From Xanthobacteraceae bacterium (GTDB lineage Bacteria; Pseudomonadota; Alphaproteobacteria; Rhizobiales; Xanthobacteraceae): DNA of 64,000 nucleotides. The stretch covers positions 1,015,204-1,079,203 of the forward strand of contig JAHBZB010000002.1 in the NCBI GenBank assembly GCA_019635635.1, in the 5' to 3' direction. Shown piece by piece: positions 53,487-63,677 of this stretch. Numbering within the stretch: position 1 is the first letter of the stretch; each line of letters starts with the position of its first letter. Made by a program: the position numbers and the translations under genes. The notes beneath the pieces were generated by a model. The model was not told where the DNA came from and did no database searches. It saw nothing but the letters and a program-made list of their open reading frames with translations.

Positions 53487-54920
53487 TTATTCGCCAAACA
53501 GGCTGCCTTGTCCGGAAGGCTTCTTTGCCGGCGCCGCCGCACTCTTTTTAGGCGCGGCAGGCGCGGTTCCCGACACGATTGCGCCGAAGCGGCCGTCCTT
53601 CACCTCGATCTCGATTCCCGCACCGGGGCTCGCCATGGCAACCGAATTCAGCGGGTGACCGTCGGGACCGCGCACCAGCGCAAAGCCGCGGTCGAGCACG
53701 CTCTTGTGGCTGAAGGCACGAAGCAGTTGCGAAAGGCCGTCGAGCCTTGTCCGTGCATTCTTCAGCGCGTGACCGCGCGCACGGAACGCGCGCTCGGCCA
53801 AAGCATCGCCGCGCTCACGGTAGCGCTCCAGCCGCACACGCAACGCATGCGGGGTATGTTTGGCGGCAAGCGTGGAAAATTCCACCCGATGCGCGTGCGC
53901 ATTCGCCCGCAACGCGCGCGGCAAGGCCGCGCCGCAGGCGTCCAGCCGCTGACGCGGCATCGCAAGCAAGCTGTCGAGCGACGGTACGCCGCGCGCAAGC
54001 CCGCGCAGCTCGGTCTTCAAGCGCTCGATCATACGCGACCAGCAGGAAACAAGCCGCGCGGCACGGTCGCGCGAGAGCGCGATCAGTTCGGAGCGCACCG
54101 GTACCGCCATTTCGGCGGCGGCGGTCGGCGTCGGCGCGCGCCTGTCCGCCGCGAAATCGATCAGCGTGAAATCGGTTTCATGGCCGACAGCGGAGATCAG
54201 CGGGATCGCGCTCGCCGCGGCTGCGCGCACCACCACCTCGTCGTTGAAGCCCCAGAGATCTTCGAGCGAACCGCCGCCGCGCGCGACGATAAGAAGCTCG
54301 GGACGCGGCAATGCGCCGCCAATTTGCATCGCGTTGAAGCCTTCGATCGCGGCCGCGACTTCGGCGCCGCAGGTTTCGCCTTGTACGCGCACCGGCCAGA
54401 CCAGCACGTGACGCGGGAAACGATCCGACAGGCGATGCAGAATGTCGCGGATCACCGCGCCAGTGGGCGAAGTCACGACGCCGATCACGCGCGGCAGATA
54501 AGGCAACGGCTTTTTCCGCCCCTCGTCGAACAGGCCTTCGGCCGCGAGTTTTTTCCGCCGCTCCTCCAAGAGCGCCATCAGCGCGCCGACGCCGGCCGGC
54601 TCGATCGTGTCGATCACGATCTGGTACTTGGAACTGCCCGGGAAGGTCGTGATCTTTCCGGTCGCGACCACGTCGAGGCCTTCCTCGGGCTTGACGCGCA
54701 TCCGCGCGAAATTGCCCTTCCAGATCACCGCCTCGATCCGCGCCCGGTCGTCCTTCAGGCTGAAATAGCAATGGCCCGAGGAATGGGGGCCGCGATAGCC
54801 GGAAATCTCGCCGCGCAGCCGCACATAGGGAAAGGCCTCCTCCACCGTCCGTTTCAGGGACTGCGAAAGCTCGGAAACGCTGATTTCCGGCAGGTTGGTC
54901 GGCGCTGTGGATGCGGTCAT
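53487..54920 (-). CDS. xseA: Exodeoxyribonuclease VII large subunit
   Basis: A 477-residue nuclease subunit: an N-terminal OB-fold ([28 protein letters not shown]) and a catalytic domain with [18 protein letters not shown] and [11 protein letters not shown]. The C-terminus is a Lys/Ala/Pro-rich extension. ExoVII degrades single-stranded DNA in repair. ATG 54920 is the family start. It is divergent from purD with a 71-bp gap. The small subunit (xseB) is not in the window. Confidence 0.94.
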   Translation of the reverse strand: MTASTAPTNLPEISVSELSQSLKRTVEEAFPYVRLRGEISGYRGPHSSGHCYFSLKDDRARIEAVIWKGNFARMRVKPEEGLDVVATGKITTFPGSSKYQIVIDTIEPAGVGALMALLEERRKKLAAEGLFDEGRKKPLPYLPRVIGVVTSPTGAVIRDILHRLSDRFPRHVLVWPVRVQGETCGAEVAAAIEGFNAMQIGGALPRPELLIVARGGGSLEDLWGFNDEVVVRAAAASAIPLISAVGHETDFTLIDFAADRRAPTPTAAAEMAVPVRSELIALSRDRAARLVSCWSRMIERLKTELRGLARGVPSLDSLLAMPRQRLDACGAALPRALRANAHAHRVEFSTLAAKHTPHALRVRLERYRERGDALAERAFRARGHALKNARTRLDGLSQLLRAFSHKSVLDRGFALVRGPDGHPLNSVAMASPGAGIEIEVKDGRFGAIVSGTAPAAPKKSAAAPAKKPSGQGSLFGE

Positions 54921-54991
54921 TCGCGACTCTAATTGGGTGGCCGCCCATGATACATCAACCGCCCAATGATGCTTACTTCCGGTAGCGGCCA

Positions 54992-56263
54992 ATGAATGTG
55001 CTTCTGATCGGTTCCGGCGGCCGCGAACACGCGCTCGCCTGGAAACTGGCGGCGAGCCCGCTGCTGACCAAACTCTATGCCGCGCCCGGCAATCCGGGAA
55101 TTGCGGAAGACGCCGAGATCGTCGCGTTGAAAACCGACAACCACGCGGCGGTGATCGCTTTCGCCAAGGAAAAGAAAATCGATCTCGTCGTGGTGGGGCC
55201 GGAAGCGCCGCTGACCGCGGGACTGGCCGACGACCTGATCGCGGCGGGCGTGAAAGTTTTCGGCCCGCAGAAAATTCCGGCGACGCTGGAAGGCTCCAAA
55301 TCCTTCACCAAACGGCTGTGTGCGGAGAACAACATCCCGACCGCCGCCTTCATCGAAACCAAAAGCCGCGAGGCGGCGCGCGCGCATATCGAAAAGCACG
55401 GCGCGCCGATCGTGCTGAAAGCGGACGGCCTGCACGCCGGCAAAGGCGTGATCGTTGCGATGGACAAGGCCGAGGCGCTACTCGCGGTCGATCAGGTGTT
55501 CGCGATGGGCGGCAATGCGCCGGTCGTGATCGAGGAGTTTCTCGACGGCGAGGAAGCGAGCTACTTCTGTTTCGTGCATGGCGAGCAGGTATTGCCGCTT
55601 GCCTCCGCGCAGGACCACAAGCGCGTGTTCGACAACGATCAGGGCCCGAACACCGGCGGCATGGGCGCCTATTCGCCCGCGCCCGTGTTCACGAAAGAAA
55701 TCGAACAGGAAGTGCTGGAAAAGATCGTGCGGCCGACCGCGCGAGCGCTCAGCAAAGCAGGCACCCCCTATTCCGGCGTGCTTTATATCGGGCTCATGAT
55801 CACGAAAGACGGGCCGAAGCTCATCGAATACAACGTCCGCTTCGGCGACCCGGAGTGTCAGGTCTTGATGCCCCGCATGAAGGACGATTTGCTCACCCTC
55901 ATGCTCGCCACCGCGAACGGCGAACTCGATAAATCCTCGGTGCGCTGGCGCGACGAAGTAGCAATCACGGTTGTATTCGCGAACCAAGGCTATCCCGGCT
56001 CCTACAAGAGCGGCGCGGAAATCCGCGGCATCGAGAAAGCAAACGCAATCGAAGGCGTCACCGTGTTTCACGCCGGCACCAAGCGCGACGGCGATAAAAT
56101 TCTCTCCAATGGCGGGCGCGTTTTGAACGTCACTGCGCTCGGCAAAAGCGTGACCGAAGCGCGCGAGCGCGCTTATCGCGCCATCGGCCTGATCGACTGG
56201 CCGCAGGGATTTTATCGCAGCGACATCGGCTGGCGCGCGATCGAACGGGAAAAAGCGCGATAA
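54992..56263 (+). CDS. purD: Phosphoribosylamine-glycine ligase
   Basis: A 423-residue ATP-grasp enzyme of purine synthesis that joins phosphoribosylamine and glycine. N-terminal [22 protein letters not shown]-grasp motif [11 protein letters not shown], and [12 protein letters not shown] are diagnostic. The next gene begins 13 bp downstream and may be cotranscribed. Confidence 0.97.
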   Translation: MNVLLIGSGGREHALAWKLAASPLLTKLYAAPGNPGIAEDAEIVALKTDNHAAVIAFAKEKKIDLVVVGPEAPLTAGLADDLIAAGVKVFGPQKIPATLEGSKSFTKRLCAENNIPTAAFIETKSREAARAHIEKHGAPIVLKADGLHAGKGVIVAMDKAEALLAVDQVFAMGGNAPVVIEEFLDGEEASYFCFVHGEQVLPLASAQDHKRVFDNDQGPNTGGMGAYSPAPVFTKEIEQEVLEKIVRPTARALSKAGTPYSGVLYIGLMITKDGPKLIEYNVRFGDPECQVLMPRMKDDLLTLMLATANGELDKSSVRWRDEVAITVVFANQGYPGSYKSGAEIRGIEKANAIEGVTVFHAGTKRDGDKILSNGGRVLNVTALGKSVTEARERAYRAIGLIDWPQGFYRSDIGWRAIEREKAR

Positions 56264-56276
56264 AGGAGCTTCGCCG

Positions 56277-57179
56277 ATGAAAGATCTCGCCGATCTGTTT
56301 CCGGGCTTCGAGTCGCACTGGATCGAAACCTCGGCGGGAAAACTGTTCGCGCGTTCCGGCGGCGAAGGCCCGCCGCTCCTTCTGATCCACGGCTTTCCGC
56401 AGACGCATGTCGAGTATCACCGCATCGCGCCGATGCTCGCGAAAAAATTCACGCTGATCCTTCCCGATCTTCCCGGCTACGGCTGGAGCGACGTGCCGAA
56501 GGAAGACAAGGATCACGCGCCCTACACCAAGCGCGCGATGGCGCAGGCATTGATCGAGCTGATGCAAAAGCTTGGTCACGTGCATTTCAACGTGATCGGG
56601 CACGACCGCGGCGGGCGCGTCGGCTACCGCATGGCGCTCGATCATCCCGGCCGCGTCGCGAAGCTCGCGGTGCTCGACATCATTCCGACGTTAGATATGT
56701 GGAAGGGGATGGATGCGAAGCGCTCGATGGTCGTCTATCACTGGCCGTTTCTAGCGCAGCCCGCGCCGCTGCCGGAAATGCTGATCACCAAGGCGCCGCT
56801 CGAATATCTCGAATGGACGCTCGGAAGCTGGGTGCCGGACGGTCTGAAGAAATTCGATCCGCGCGCGCTAGATCATTACCGTGCGTTCTTCGCCGATCCC
56901 GCGCGGGTGCACGCCTGCTGCGAGGACTACCGCGCCGGACAATCGACCGACGTGAAATTCGACCGGGAAGATTACGACGCGGGAAAGAAGATCACCTGCC
57001 CGACGCTTGCACTCTGGGGCACGCGCGGCATTCCGAATTCCGGCGGCGATCCGCTTGCCATCTGGCAGGCGTGGAGCACCAAGATCGAAGGCCGCGCCAT
57101 CGACTGCGGGCATTTCCTGCCCGAGGAACAGCCGGACGAGACCGCGGACGCGCTCCTGGAATTTTTTACGCGGGCCTAA
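56277..57179 (+). CDS. Haloacetate (fluoroacetate) dehalogenase candidate
   Basis: A 300-residue alpha/beta hydrolase close to the structurally known Rhodopseudomonas palustris fluoroacetate dehalogenase, judged from memory. All of its active-site residues have counterparts: nucleophile Asp110 with Arg111 and Arg114 (GHDRGGR), Asp134 (VLDIIPT), halide-binding His155, Trp156 (YHWPFLAQP) and Tyr218 (CEDYRAG), and catalytic His279 (CGHFLPEE). These enzymes hydrolyse fluoroacetate or chloroacetate to glycolate. A good Shine-Dalgarno (aaaggag) precedes the ATG. No haloacid transporter or regulator adjoins it. Confidence 0.85.
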   Translation: MKDLADLFPGFESHWIETSAGKLFARSGGEGPPLLLIHGFPQTHVEYHRIAPMLAKKFTLILPDLPGYGWSDVPKEDKDHAPYTKRAMAQALIELMQKLGHVHFNVIGHDRGGRVGYRMALDHPGRVAKLAVLDIIPTLDMWKGMDAKRSMVVYHWPFLAQPAPLPEMLITKAPLEYLEWTLGSWVPDGLKKFDPRALDHYRAFFADPARVHACCEDYRAGQSTDVKFDREDYDAGKKITCPTLALWGTRGIPNSGGDPLAIWQAWSTKIEGRAIDCGHFLPEEQPDETADALLEFFTRA

Positions 57180-57183
57180 TTTT

Positions 57184-57257
57184 GTCATGGCCGGGCTTGT
57201 CCGACAGCCAAGACATTGCCCTGTTTAGCGAGATGCCCGCGACAAGCGCGGCATGAC
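57184..57257. repeat. Inverted repeat of a Bradyrhizobiaceae intergenic repeat type
   Basis: GTCATGGCCGGGCTTGTC (57184-57201) and GACAAGCGCGGCATGAC (57241-57257) are imperfect inverted arms around a 39-bp centre. Similar palindromes are, from memory, very common between genes in Bradyrhizobium-like genomes. Placed directly after the dehalogenase stop codon, it could act as a transcript-end structure. Confidence 0.75.
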
Positions 57258-57344
57258 GAGACATGCGTTCCGCCCTGCGAACTTTGAAGGTCCCGCCCGC
57301 GCCGCTATAACCCTTCCCAAGCAACAAGAATTTCAGGGCAGGAA

Positions 57345-58430
57345 ATGACCGAGTTCAATCGTCAGGAAGCCTTTTCCGGCACCAAGGACGTCGTGGAGGC
57401 GCTCGCCTTCGACGCCGCGCGGCTTGAGGAATATCTGACGAAAAACATTCCGGGCTTTCAGGGCCCGCTTAGCGTCAAGCAGTTCAAGGGCGGGCAATCG
57501 AACCCGACCTACATGCTGGAGACGCCGTCGCGCAAATATGTGCTGCGCCGCAAGCCGCCGGGAAAGCTCTTGCCCTCCGCGCATGCGGTCGACCGCGAAT
57601 ACAAGGTCATGGCGGCATTGGGCGCGCAGAATTTTCCGGTGCCGAAAGCGCTCCTCTATTGCGAAGACGAGTCGATCACCGGCACGGCGTTTTATGTGAT
57701 GTCGTTCGAGGAAGGCCGCATCTTCTGGGAACTGCACATGCCGGAGTCGAACCCGGCGGAGCGCGCGGCGATCTGGGACGCGCAGAATGCGACGATTGCG
57801 CAATTGCACTCGCTCGAGCCCGACAAGATCGGCCTCTCCGACTACGGCAAGGGCGAAGACTATGTCGCGCGCCAGGTCGCGCGCTGGTCCAAGCAGTATG
57901 TCGCGTCGAAAACCGACGACATTCCGGAAATGGATAATCTCATGCGCTGGCTGCCCGAGCACTTGCCGAAGCAGCAGGCGGTGCGCGTCGTGCACGGCGA
58001 CTACCGGCTCGACAACATGATCATCCATCCGACGAAGAACGAAGTGATGGCGGTGATCGACTGGGAGCTCTCCACGCTCGGCGATCCGCTCGCGGATTTC
58101 ACGTATCACATGATGGGCTGGCACATGCCGAGCGCGAAATCCGGCACCGGCACCGGCTCACTGAAAGACCGCGACCTGAAGGCGCTCGGGATTCCTTCCG
58201 CCGAGGACTATGCCGCTCTTTACGCGAAGCGGACCGGCTTCGACCCGCGCGGGCGCGATATCGACGTGTACATGGCCTATAACTTCTTCCGCATCGCCGG
58301 AATTTTACAGGGCATTCTCGGCCGCGTGCGCGACGGCACAGCGGCGAACGCCAATGCCTCGACCATGTCGCGGCAGGTGCAGCCGCTTGCCGCAGCGGCC
58401 TGGCATTTCGCGGAGCGCGCGGGCGCGTAA
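57345..58430 (+). CDS. Phosphotransferase family protein (APH fold, ACAD10-like)
   Basis: A 361-residue member of the aminoglycoside-phosphotransferase-fold family. Kinase-like motifs: ATP-binding KFKG...SRKYVLRRKPPG, catalytic loop VHGDYRLDNMII and metal-binding VIDWELSTLGDPLAD. This subgroup is related to the kinase domain of human ACAD10/11 and is linked in bacteria to fatty acid or hydroxyacyl-CoA metabolism more than to drug resistance. Substrate unknown. Shine-Dalgarno ggcaggaa before ATG. Confidence 0.88.
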   Translation: MTEFNRQEAFSGTKDVVEALAFDAARLEEYLTKNIPGFQGPLSVKQFKGGQSNPTYMLETPSRKYVLRRKPPGKLLPSAHAVDREYKVMAALGAQNFPVPKALLYCEDESITGTAFYVMSFEEGRIFWELHMPESNPAERAAIWDAQNATIAQLHSLEPDKIGLSDYGKGEDYVARQVARWSKQYVASKTDDIPEMDNLMRWLPEHLPKQQAVRVVHGDYRLDNMIIHPTKNEVMAVIDWELSTLGDPLADFTYHMMGWHMPSAKSGTGTGSLKDRDLKALGIPSAEDYAALYAKRTGFDPRGRDIDVYMAYNFFRIAGILQGILGRVRDGTAANANASTMSRQVQPLAAAAWHFAERAGA

Positions 58431-58451
58431 GAAGCGCGCTATAATCGGCGC

Positions 58452-59315
58452 GTGCTGAATTTCTTCCGCAAACTCACGGGAAAGAAGCCGCGGGTCGCGC
58501 TTGCGCTCGGCTCCGGCGGCGCGCGGGGACTTGCGCATATTCCGGTGCTGGAGGCGTTCGACGAACTCGGGCTTACGCCGTCCGCCATCGCGGGCTGCTC
58601 GATGGGTGCGGTCGTCGGCGCGGGTTATGCCGCGGGCATGCGCGGCAAGGAAATCCGGGCGTTCGCCATCGAATCGCTGCGGCAGCAGGGCGATTTCGCG
58701 CGGCGGCTGATTTCGATGCAGTGGTCGAGCATGCGTGAGCGCTGGCGCGAAACGCACTCGCTGCGCGGCATGCCGTTTCAATTCGCGGCCCTCGGCATCG
58801 CGGAAGAGTTTCTACCGCCGCAACTGCCGAAGACTTTCGAGGAATTGCGCGTGCCGCTCACCGTGGTCGCGACCGACTATCGCGAGCGGAGCGAAGTGAA
58901 CTATCGCGCCGGCCTGCTCCGGCCCGCGGTCGCCGGCTCGATGGCGATACCGGGATTGTTACGGCCGGTCGAATTCGGCGGAAAGGTTTTAATCGACGGC
59001 GGCGCGGTCAATCCGCTCCCCTTCGACCTGCTGCGGAAGGACGCCGACATCGTGGTGGCGGTCGACATCACCAAACTCGGCGACTCGCCGCCGGGCGTGC
59101 CGGACGCGATGGACGCGCTGTTCACCGCTTCGCACATCATGACGCATGCGATCGTCGCCGAGAAACTGAAGTCGTCGGCGCCCGATATTCTCATTCGGCC
59201 GAATGTCAGCGCGTTCAGCGCGCTCGATTTTCCGCGCGCGCTGCCGATTTTGAAAGCGTCGGAGCCTGTCAAGGACGAGTTGAAGCGCAAGCTCGGCGCG
59301 CTGCTCGGCGGCTAG
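58452..59315 (+). CDS. Patatin-like phospholipase
   Basis: A 287-residue serine hydrolase with the patatin set: oxyanion GSGGARG, nucleophile elbow GCSMG and catalytic DGG (IDGGAVNPLPFD). RssA-like length and motifs. Bacterial members cleave phospholipid acyl chains; targets vary. GTG 58452 is the start, 21 bp after the previous stop. The 3' end overlaps the convergent tadA by 4 bp. Confidence 0.9.
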   Translation: MLNFFRKLTGKKPRVALALGSGGARGLAHIPVLEAFDELGLTPSAIAGCSMGAVVGAGYAAGMRGKEIRAFAIESLRQQGDFARRLISMQWSSMRERWRETHSLRGMPFQFAALGIAEEFLPPQLPKTFEELRVPLTVVATDYRERSEVNYRAGLLRPAVAGSMAIPGLLRPVEFGGKVLIDGGAVNPLPFDLLRKDADIVVAVDITKLGDSPPGVPDAMDALFTASHIMTHAIVAEKLKSSAPDILIRPNVSAFSALDFPRALPILKASEPVKDELKRKLGALLGG

Positions 59316-59767
59316 CGCTTCGTTGCGAAAAATTCTTTCAGGATTGCCGAAGCGCCGGCTTCGCCGATGCCGCCATAAACTTCCGGCTTGTGATGACAGG
59401 TCGGCGCGCTGAAGAAACGCACGCCGGATTCGACCGCACCGCCTTTCGGGTCGCTGGCACCGAAATAGAGCCTGCGAATGCGCGCGAACGAAATCGCGGC
59501 AGCGCACATGGTGCAGGGCTCGAGCGTCACGTAAAGATCGCAGCCGATCAGGCGCTCGCTGCCGAGTTTGGCCGAGGCCGCGCGCAGCGCGAGCACTTCC
59601 GCGTGCGCGGTCGGGTCGCGGTCGCGAAGCGTGCGGTTGCCGGCTTTGCTAAGCACTTCGCCGTCGCGCGCGATCACGCAGCCGACCGGCACTTCGCCTG
59701 CTTCCGCCGCGGCCTTCGCCTCGGCCAACGCAATTCCCATGAAATCCGGTGCCGCCAACCTCGTCAC
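59312..59767 (-). CDS. tadA: tRNA-specific adenosine deaminase
   Basis: About 150 residues of the zinc-dependent TadA fold: HAEVLALRAA (His ligand and proton-shuttle Glu) and TLEPCTMCAAA (two Cys ligands). It converts A34 to inosine in tRNA-Arg(ACG). The start is uncertain: GTG 59767 gives a family-like N-terminus; ATG 59740 is shorter; ATG 59812 or 59815 would meet the divergent rluB start codon head to head and add about 15 residues. Confidence 0.9.
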   Translation of the reverse strand: MTRLAAPDFMGIALAEAKAAAEAGEVPVGCVIARDGEVLSKAGNRTLRDRDPTAHAEVLALRAASAKLGSERLIGCDLYVTLEPCTMCAAAISFARIRRLYFGASDPKGGAVESGVRFFSAPTCHHKPEVYGGIGEAGASAILKEFFATKR

Positions 59768-59813
59768 TCCGCGCGCATCGTGGTAACAGCTCAGCGAATT
59801 CGCACGAAGCATC

Positions 59814-60869
59814 ATGTCCCGCAAGCCTTCAGAAACCGAGAAATCAGGCGAACGTATCGCAAAAGTGATCGCGCGCGCGGGGCTGGCTTCGCGCCGCGAG
59901 GCGGAAGCCTGGATCGCGGCGGGCCGCGTGCAGGTGAACGGCAAGGCGCTCGCCTCGCCCGCGTTCACGGTATCGCCGTTGGATAAAATCGAAGTCGATG
60001 GCGCGCCGCTGCCCTCACGCGAGCGCACGCGGCTTTTTCTCTACAACAAGCCGCGCGGGCTCGTGACGACGAATTCCGACCCCGAAGGACGGCCGACGAT
60101 CTTCCAGAATCTTCCGGCAGATCTGCCGCGCGTGGTCAGCGTCGGGCGGCTCGACATCAACTCGGAAGGATTGCTGCTCTTGACCAATGACGGCGGGCTT
60201 TCGCGCATGCTCGAACTGCCCTCGACCGGATGGCTGCGGCGCTACCGGGTGCGCGCGAACGGCAGGACCGATCAGGCCGCGCTCAGCCGGCTGAAAAAAG
60301 GCGTCACCGTCGAGGGCGTGCATTACGGGCCGGTCGAAGCGACGCTTGATAGCGAAAAGGGCGCGAACCAGTGGCTCACCGTCGGCATCCGCGAGGGCAA
60401 GAACCGCGAAGTGCGCAAGGTGCTCGCGCATATCGGGCTCAAGGTGAACCGCCTGATCCGCGTTGCCTTCGGGCCGTTCGAACTCGGCGCGCTGAAAGAA
60501 GGTGCGGCCGAAGAAGTGCCGACGCGCATGCTGCGCGAGCAGATCGGCGGCGAACTCGAGCAACTCTCGCAAAGCGATTTCGACGCGCCGGTGCGCGAAG
60601 TGCAGAAGCACGAACAGCGCGAGAAGCCGCCGCGCGATTTCAGGAAGCGCGACGAGCGCAAAGACGAAGCCCGCAAGCCCGCGCAGGAGAAGCCGCGCAA
60701 ATTCGGCAAGGAGAAATTCGGGGACAAGCCCTCGCGGCACGAGTTCGATGCCCGCAAGCCGAAGCAGAAACGCGCGGACGAGGGCGAGCGCACCGCGCCG
60801 GGAAAATCGCGCAACCTGCGGCGCGGCGGCAAGCGCACACCGTTCCGCGCGCCGAAGGGCAAGCGATAG
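59814..60869 (+). CDS. rluB: Pseudouridine synthase (RluB/RsuA family) with basic tail
   Basis: A 351-residue protein with an S4 RNA-binding domain ([21 protein letters not shown]), the RsuA/RluB catalytic domain ([19 protein letters not shown] with catalytic Asp) and a Lys/Arg/Glu-rich C-terminal extension of about 95 residues. RluB modifies U2605 of 23S rRNA. The long charged tail is usual for alphaproteobacterial members and is probably disordered. It is followed without gap by rsmD. Confidence 0.9.
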   Translation: MSRKPSETEKSGERIAKVIARAGLASRREAEAWIAAGRVQVNGKALASPAFTVSPLDKIEVDGAPLPSRERTRLFLYNKPRGLVTTNSDPEGRPTIFQNLPADLPRVVSVGRLDINSEGLLLLTNDGGLSRMLELPSTGWLRRYRVRANGRTDQAALSRLKKGVTVEGVHYGPVEATLDSEKGANQWLTVGIREGKNREVRKVLAHIGLKVNRLIRVAFGPFELGALKEGAAEEVPTRMLREQIGGELEQLSQSDFDAPVREVQKHEQREKPPRDFRKRDERKDEARKPAQEKPRKFGKEKFGDKPSRHEFDARKPKQKRADEGERTAPGKSRNLRRGGKRTPFRAPKGKR

Positions 60870-61433
60870 ATGCGCGTCACCGGCGGCAGTTTCGGCGGAC
60901 GCACGCTCAAAGCCCCCTCGTCCAGCCGAATCCGTCCGACCTCGGACAAGACGCGGCAGGCGGTGTTCAACATTCTCGCGCACGCCTACGGCGACCCGGT
61001 AACGGATGCGCGTGTGCTCGATTTGTTTTCCGGCACCGGCGCACTCGGCATCGAAGCGTTGTCGCGCGGTGCGGCGTTCGCACTTTTCGTCGAAGAAGCA
61101 GCCGAAGCGCGCGCGCTCATTCGCACGAATGTCGAGGCGCTGTCGCTGACCGGCGTCACCAAGATATTCCGCCGCGACGCAACGAGGCTCGGGCCGCGTG
61201 GCGCGTTCGAGCCGTTCTCGCTTCTGTTCTGCGACCCGCCTTATGGCAAAGGCCTCGCGGAAAAAGCGCTCGCTTCCGCGCGCGAGGGCGCCTGGCTTGC
61301 GAAAGATGCACTTCTTGTCGTCGAGGAAGCGGTGGACGCGAAGTTCGCGGCACCCGGCGGCTTCGAAGTGCTGGAGCGGCGCGCCTATGACGACACGGAG
61401 ATCGTATTTTTGCGCCTAGCGGCGGCCGAATAG
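60870..61433 (+). CDS. rsmD: 16S rRNA (guanine966-N2)-methyltransferase
   Basis: A 187-residue class I methyltransferase. SAM motif [19 protein letters not shown] and catalytic FCDPPYGKG are diagnostic for Rsm[14 protein letters not shown] is the typical N-terminus, and the ATG follows the rluB stop directly. Both genes modify rRNA, so the operon makes sense. Its 3' end overlaps the convergent mutL gene by 18 bp. Confidence 0.95.
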   Translation: MRVTGGSFGGRTLKAPSSSRIRPTSDKTRQAVFNILAHAYGDPVTDARVLDLFSGTGALGIEALSRGAAFALFVEEAAEARALIRTNVEALSLTGVTKIFRRDATRLGPRGAFEPFSLLFCDPPYGKGLAEKALASAREGAWLAKDALLVVEEAVDAKFAAPGGFEVLERRAYDDTEIVFLRLAAAE

Positions 61434-63194
61434 CTTCTCGATATCGAACAGCTTCAATTCGACATAGGTCGGGCGACCGTGATTGCACTGGCCGGCATTT
61501 TCGGTGCGCTCCATCTCGCGCAACAGCGCGTTCATTTCCTCGGGCTTCAGGCGGCGGCCGGCGCGGATCGAACCGTGACAGGAAATGCGGCTTGCGATCG
61601 CGAGCAAATTCCGTTCGAGCGGCAGCGCGTCGTCCCATTCGGCAATATGCTCGGCGAGGTCGCGCACCAAATTCTGCGCGTCCGTTTCGCCAAGCAGCGC
61701 CGGCGTCTCGCGCACCAGCACCGCGCCCTGCCCGAATGGCTCGAGTACAAGGCCGAGTTTCGCGAGTTGACCGGCGCGGACGACGAGGGCCGCAACGTCG
61801 CCATCGTCGAGTTCGACGACGGCAGGCACGAGCAGCATTTGCGTCGAGATGCTGTTTTCATTCAACGCACGCTTGAGCTTTTCATAAACGATGCGTTCGT
61901 GCGCGGCATGCTGATCCACGATCACGAGGCCATCCACCGTCTGCGCGACGATATAGGTTTCGTGCAGTTGCGCGCGGGCCGCGCCCAGCGGACGCTCGAG
62001 ATCGGCCTGCAAGACCGGCGCGAGATCGGCGCGCGCATCCGCGCTCGGCTGCGCAATCGTTTCAAAGGCAGCCTGTGCCGCTTCGGCCAATCCAGCGCGA
62101 TAGGGCGCACTCGACCCGCGCCAGCCTGAAGAATAACCCGGCGCGCTTTGCGGACGCGCGAAAGAAACGAGTCTATCTGCGCCAGTGGTCGCACTCCGGC
62201 GCGCGCCGCCGGAAAGCGCATCCTGTAGCGCGCGCACCACGAGGCCGCGCACGAGCGAAGGATCGCGGAAGCGCACTTCGGCTTTCGCGGGATGCACGTT
62301 CACGTCGACCTCGTGCGGGTCGAGTTCGATGAAGAGCGCGGCGACCGGATAGCGCCCGGAATGCAGCAGATCGGCGTAACCGCCGCGCATGGCGCCCATG
62401 AGCACCTTGTCGCGCACCGGTCGGCCGTTGACGAAGAGATACTGCGAAAGCGAATTCGCCTTCGAGAATGTGGGCAGACCCGCGAGCCCGCTCAGGCGCA
62501 CGCCGTCGCGCTCGGCGCTCACCGGAACCGTATTCGCGCGCGCGTCGCCGCCGATCACGTCGGCAAGCCGGGCGGCGCGCCCCGCCTCGTCCGTTCCGCG
62601 CAAGGGATATTGGATCACACGCTCGTTCGCGGCGATGGTGAAGGCGACGTCGGGGCGGGCCAGTGTGAGGCGGCGGATCACGTCGACCACGGCGGCGGTT
62701 TCGGCCTGCTCGCTTTTGAGAAATTTCAGCCGCGCGGGCGTCGCATAAAACAGATCGCGGACTTCGACGCGAGTTCCCTCTGCGAGCGCTGCCGGGCGGA
62801 TGGCGGACTTTTCCCCGCCTTCCACACGGATTTCTAAGGCCGCATCGCTACCGCGCGCGCGGGTCGCAATCGAAAGGCGTGCCGCCGCGCCGATCGAGGG
62901 CAGCGCCTCGCCGCGGAAGCCGAGCGTCGAAATGTTGAGGAGGTCCTCGCTGTCGAGTTTCGAGGTGGCGTGACGCTCGACACAAAGTGCGAGGTCCTCC
63001 GCGTTCATGCCGCTGCCATCGTCGGAAACGCGGATCAATTCGCGCCCGCCGCCGGAAATCAAGACTTCCACGCGGGTCGCACCGGCATCGATCGCGTTTT
63101 CTACCAGTTCCTTCACGGCCGACGCGGGCCGCTCGATCACTTCGCCCGCGGCGATGCGATTGACGACGTTCTCGGGCAACTGGCGGACGGGCAT
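61416..63194 (-). CDS. mutL: DNA mismatch repair protein MutL
   Basis: A 592-residue GHKL ATPase: [18 protein letters not shown] and [10 protein letters not shown] in the N-terminal domain, a Pro/Ala linker and a C-terminal dimerisation domain. The endonuclease motif [12 protein letters not shown] fits DQHA-x2-E-x4-E, and the C-terminal CNHGRPT is also present, so this MutL should nick DNA itself, consistent with the absence of MutH outside gammaproteobacteria. Confidence 0.96.
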   Translation of the reverse strand: MPVRQLPENVVNRIAAGEVIERPASAVKELVENAIDAGATRVEVLISGGGRELIRVSDDGSGMNAEDLALCVERHATSKLDSEDLLNISTLGFRGEALPSIGAAARLSIATRARGSDAALEIRVEGGEKSAIRPAALAEGTRVEVRDLFYATPARLKFLKSEQAETAAVVDVIRRLTLARPDVAFTIAANERVIQYPLRGTDEAGRAARLADVIGGDARANTVPVSAERDGVRLSGLAGLPTFSKANSLSQYLFVNGRPVRDKVLMGAMRGGYADLLHSGRYPVAALFIELDPHEVDVNVHPAKAEVRFRDPSLVRGLVVRALQDALSGGARRSATTGADRLVSFARPQSAPGYSSGWRGSSAPYRAGLAEAAQAAFETIAQPSADARADLAPVLQADLERPLGAARAQLHETYIVAQTVDGLVIVDQHAAHERIVYEKLKRALNENSISTQMLLVPAVVELDDGDVAALVVRAGQLAKLGLVLEPFGQGAVLVRETPALLGETDAQNLVRDLAEHIAEWDDALPLERNLLAIASRISCHGSIRAGRRLKPEEMNALLREMERTENAGQCNHGRPTYVELKLFDIEKLFGRR

Positions 63195-63248
63195 GGGATC
63201 GCGACTCGGGAAAACGGACCGGAGTGTACCGCTCGGGAAGCGCCCGCG

Positions 63249-63677
63249 CTAATCGAGGTCCGGCCTGCCGCGGCGGTTCTTGATTTCGGAGCGGTGCTTC
63301 TTGCCCTCGATGCGGCGCTTCTTGGAAGCGAGCGTGGGCCGCGTCTTGCGGCGGACTTTCGGGACGATAGCCGCGCGTTGCAAAAGCTCGACCAGCCGCG
63401 CACGCGCGTCATCGCGGTTCTGCTCCTGCGTGCGAAAGCGGTCGGCGGAAATGACGATCACGCCGTCGCGGGTCAGGCGCTGACCCGCGATTTTTTCCGC
63501 GCGCGCCTTCATGGCGGGAGGGATATTCGGCGAGCCGCGCAGATCGAAGCGAAGCTGCACCGCAGTCGCGAGCTTGTTCACGTTCTGCCCGCCCGGCCCG
63601 GAGGAGCGGACGAAATTCTCTTCCAGCTCGCGTTCGTCGATCGCGATATGCGGCGTGATCGCGATCATCTCCGGCAT
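63249..63677 (-). CDS. arfB: Alternative ribosome-rescue factor (peptidyl-tRNA hydrolase)
   Basis: A 142-residue release-factor-like protein with the GGQ motif in SGPGGQNVNKLAT and a basic C-terminal tail (KKRRIEGKKHRSEIKNRRG) that reaches into the empty mRNA channel of stalled ribosomes. ArfB/YaeJ frees peptides from non-stop complexes, as a backup to tmRNA. Its ATG overlaps the pgi stop by one base (TGATG), implying coupled translation. Confidence 0.94.
   Translation of the reverse strand: MPEMIAITPHIAIDERELEENFVRSSGPGGQNVNKLATAVQLRFDLRGSPNIPPAMKARAEKIAGQRLTRDGVIVISADRFRTQEQNRDDARARLVELLQRAAIVPKVRRKTRPTLASKKRRIEGKKHRSEIKNRRGRPDLD

Noticed and set aside
57345-58430. An aminoglycoside resistance gene
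   Set aside because: The APH-like fold belongs to the ACAD10-type metabolic subgroup and the gene lies among housekeeping genes with no mobile element.
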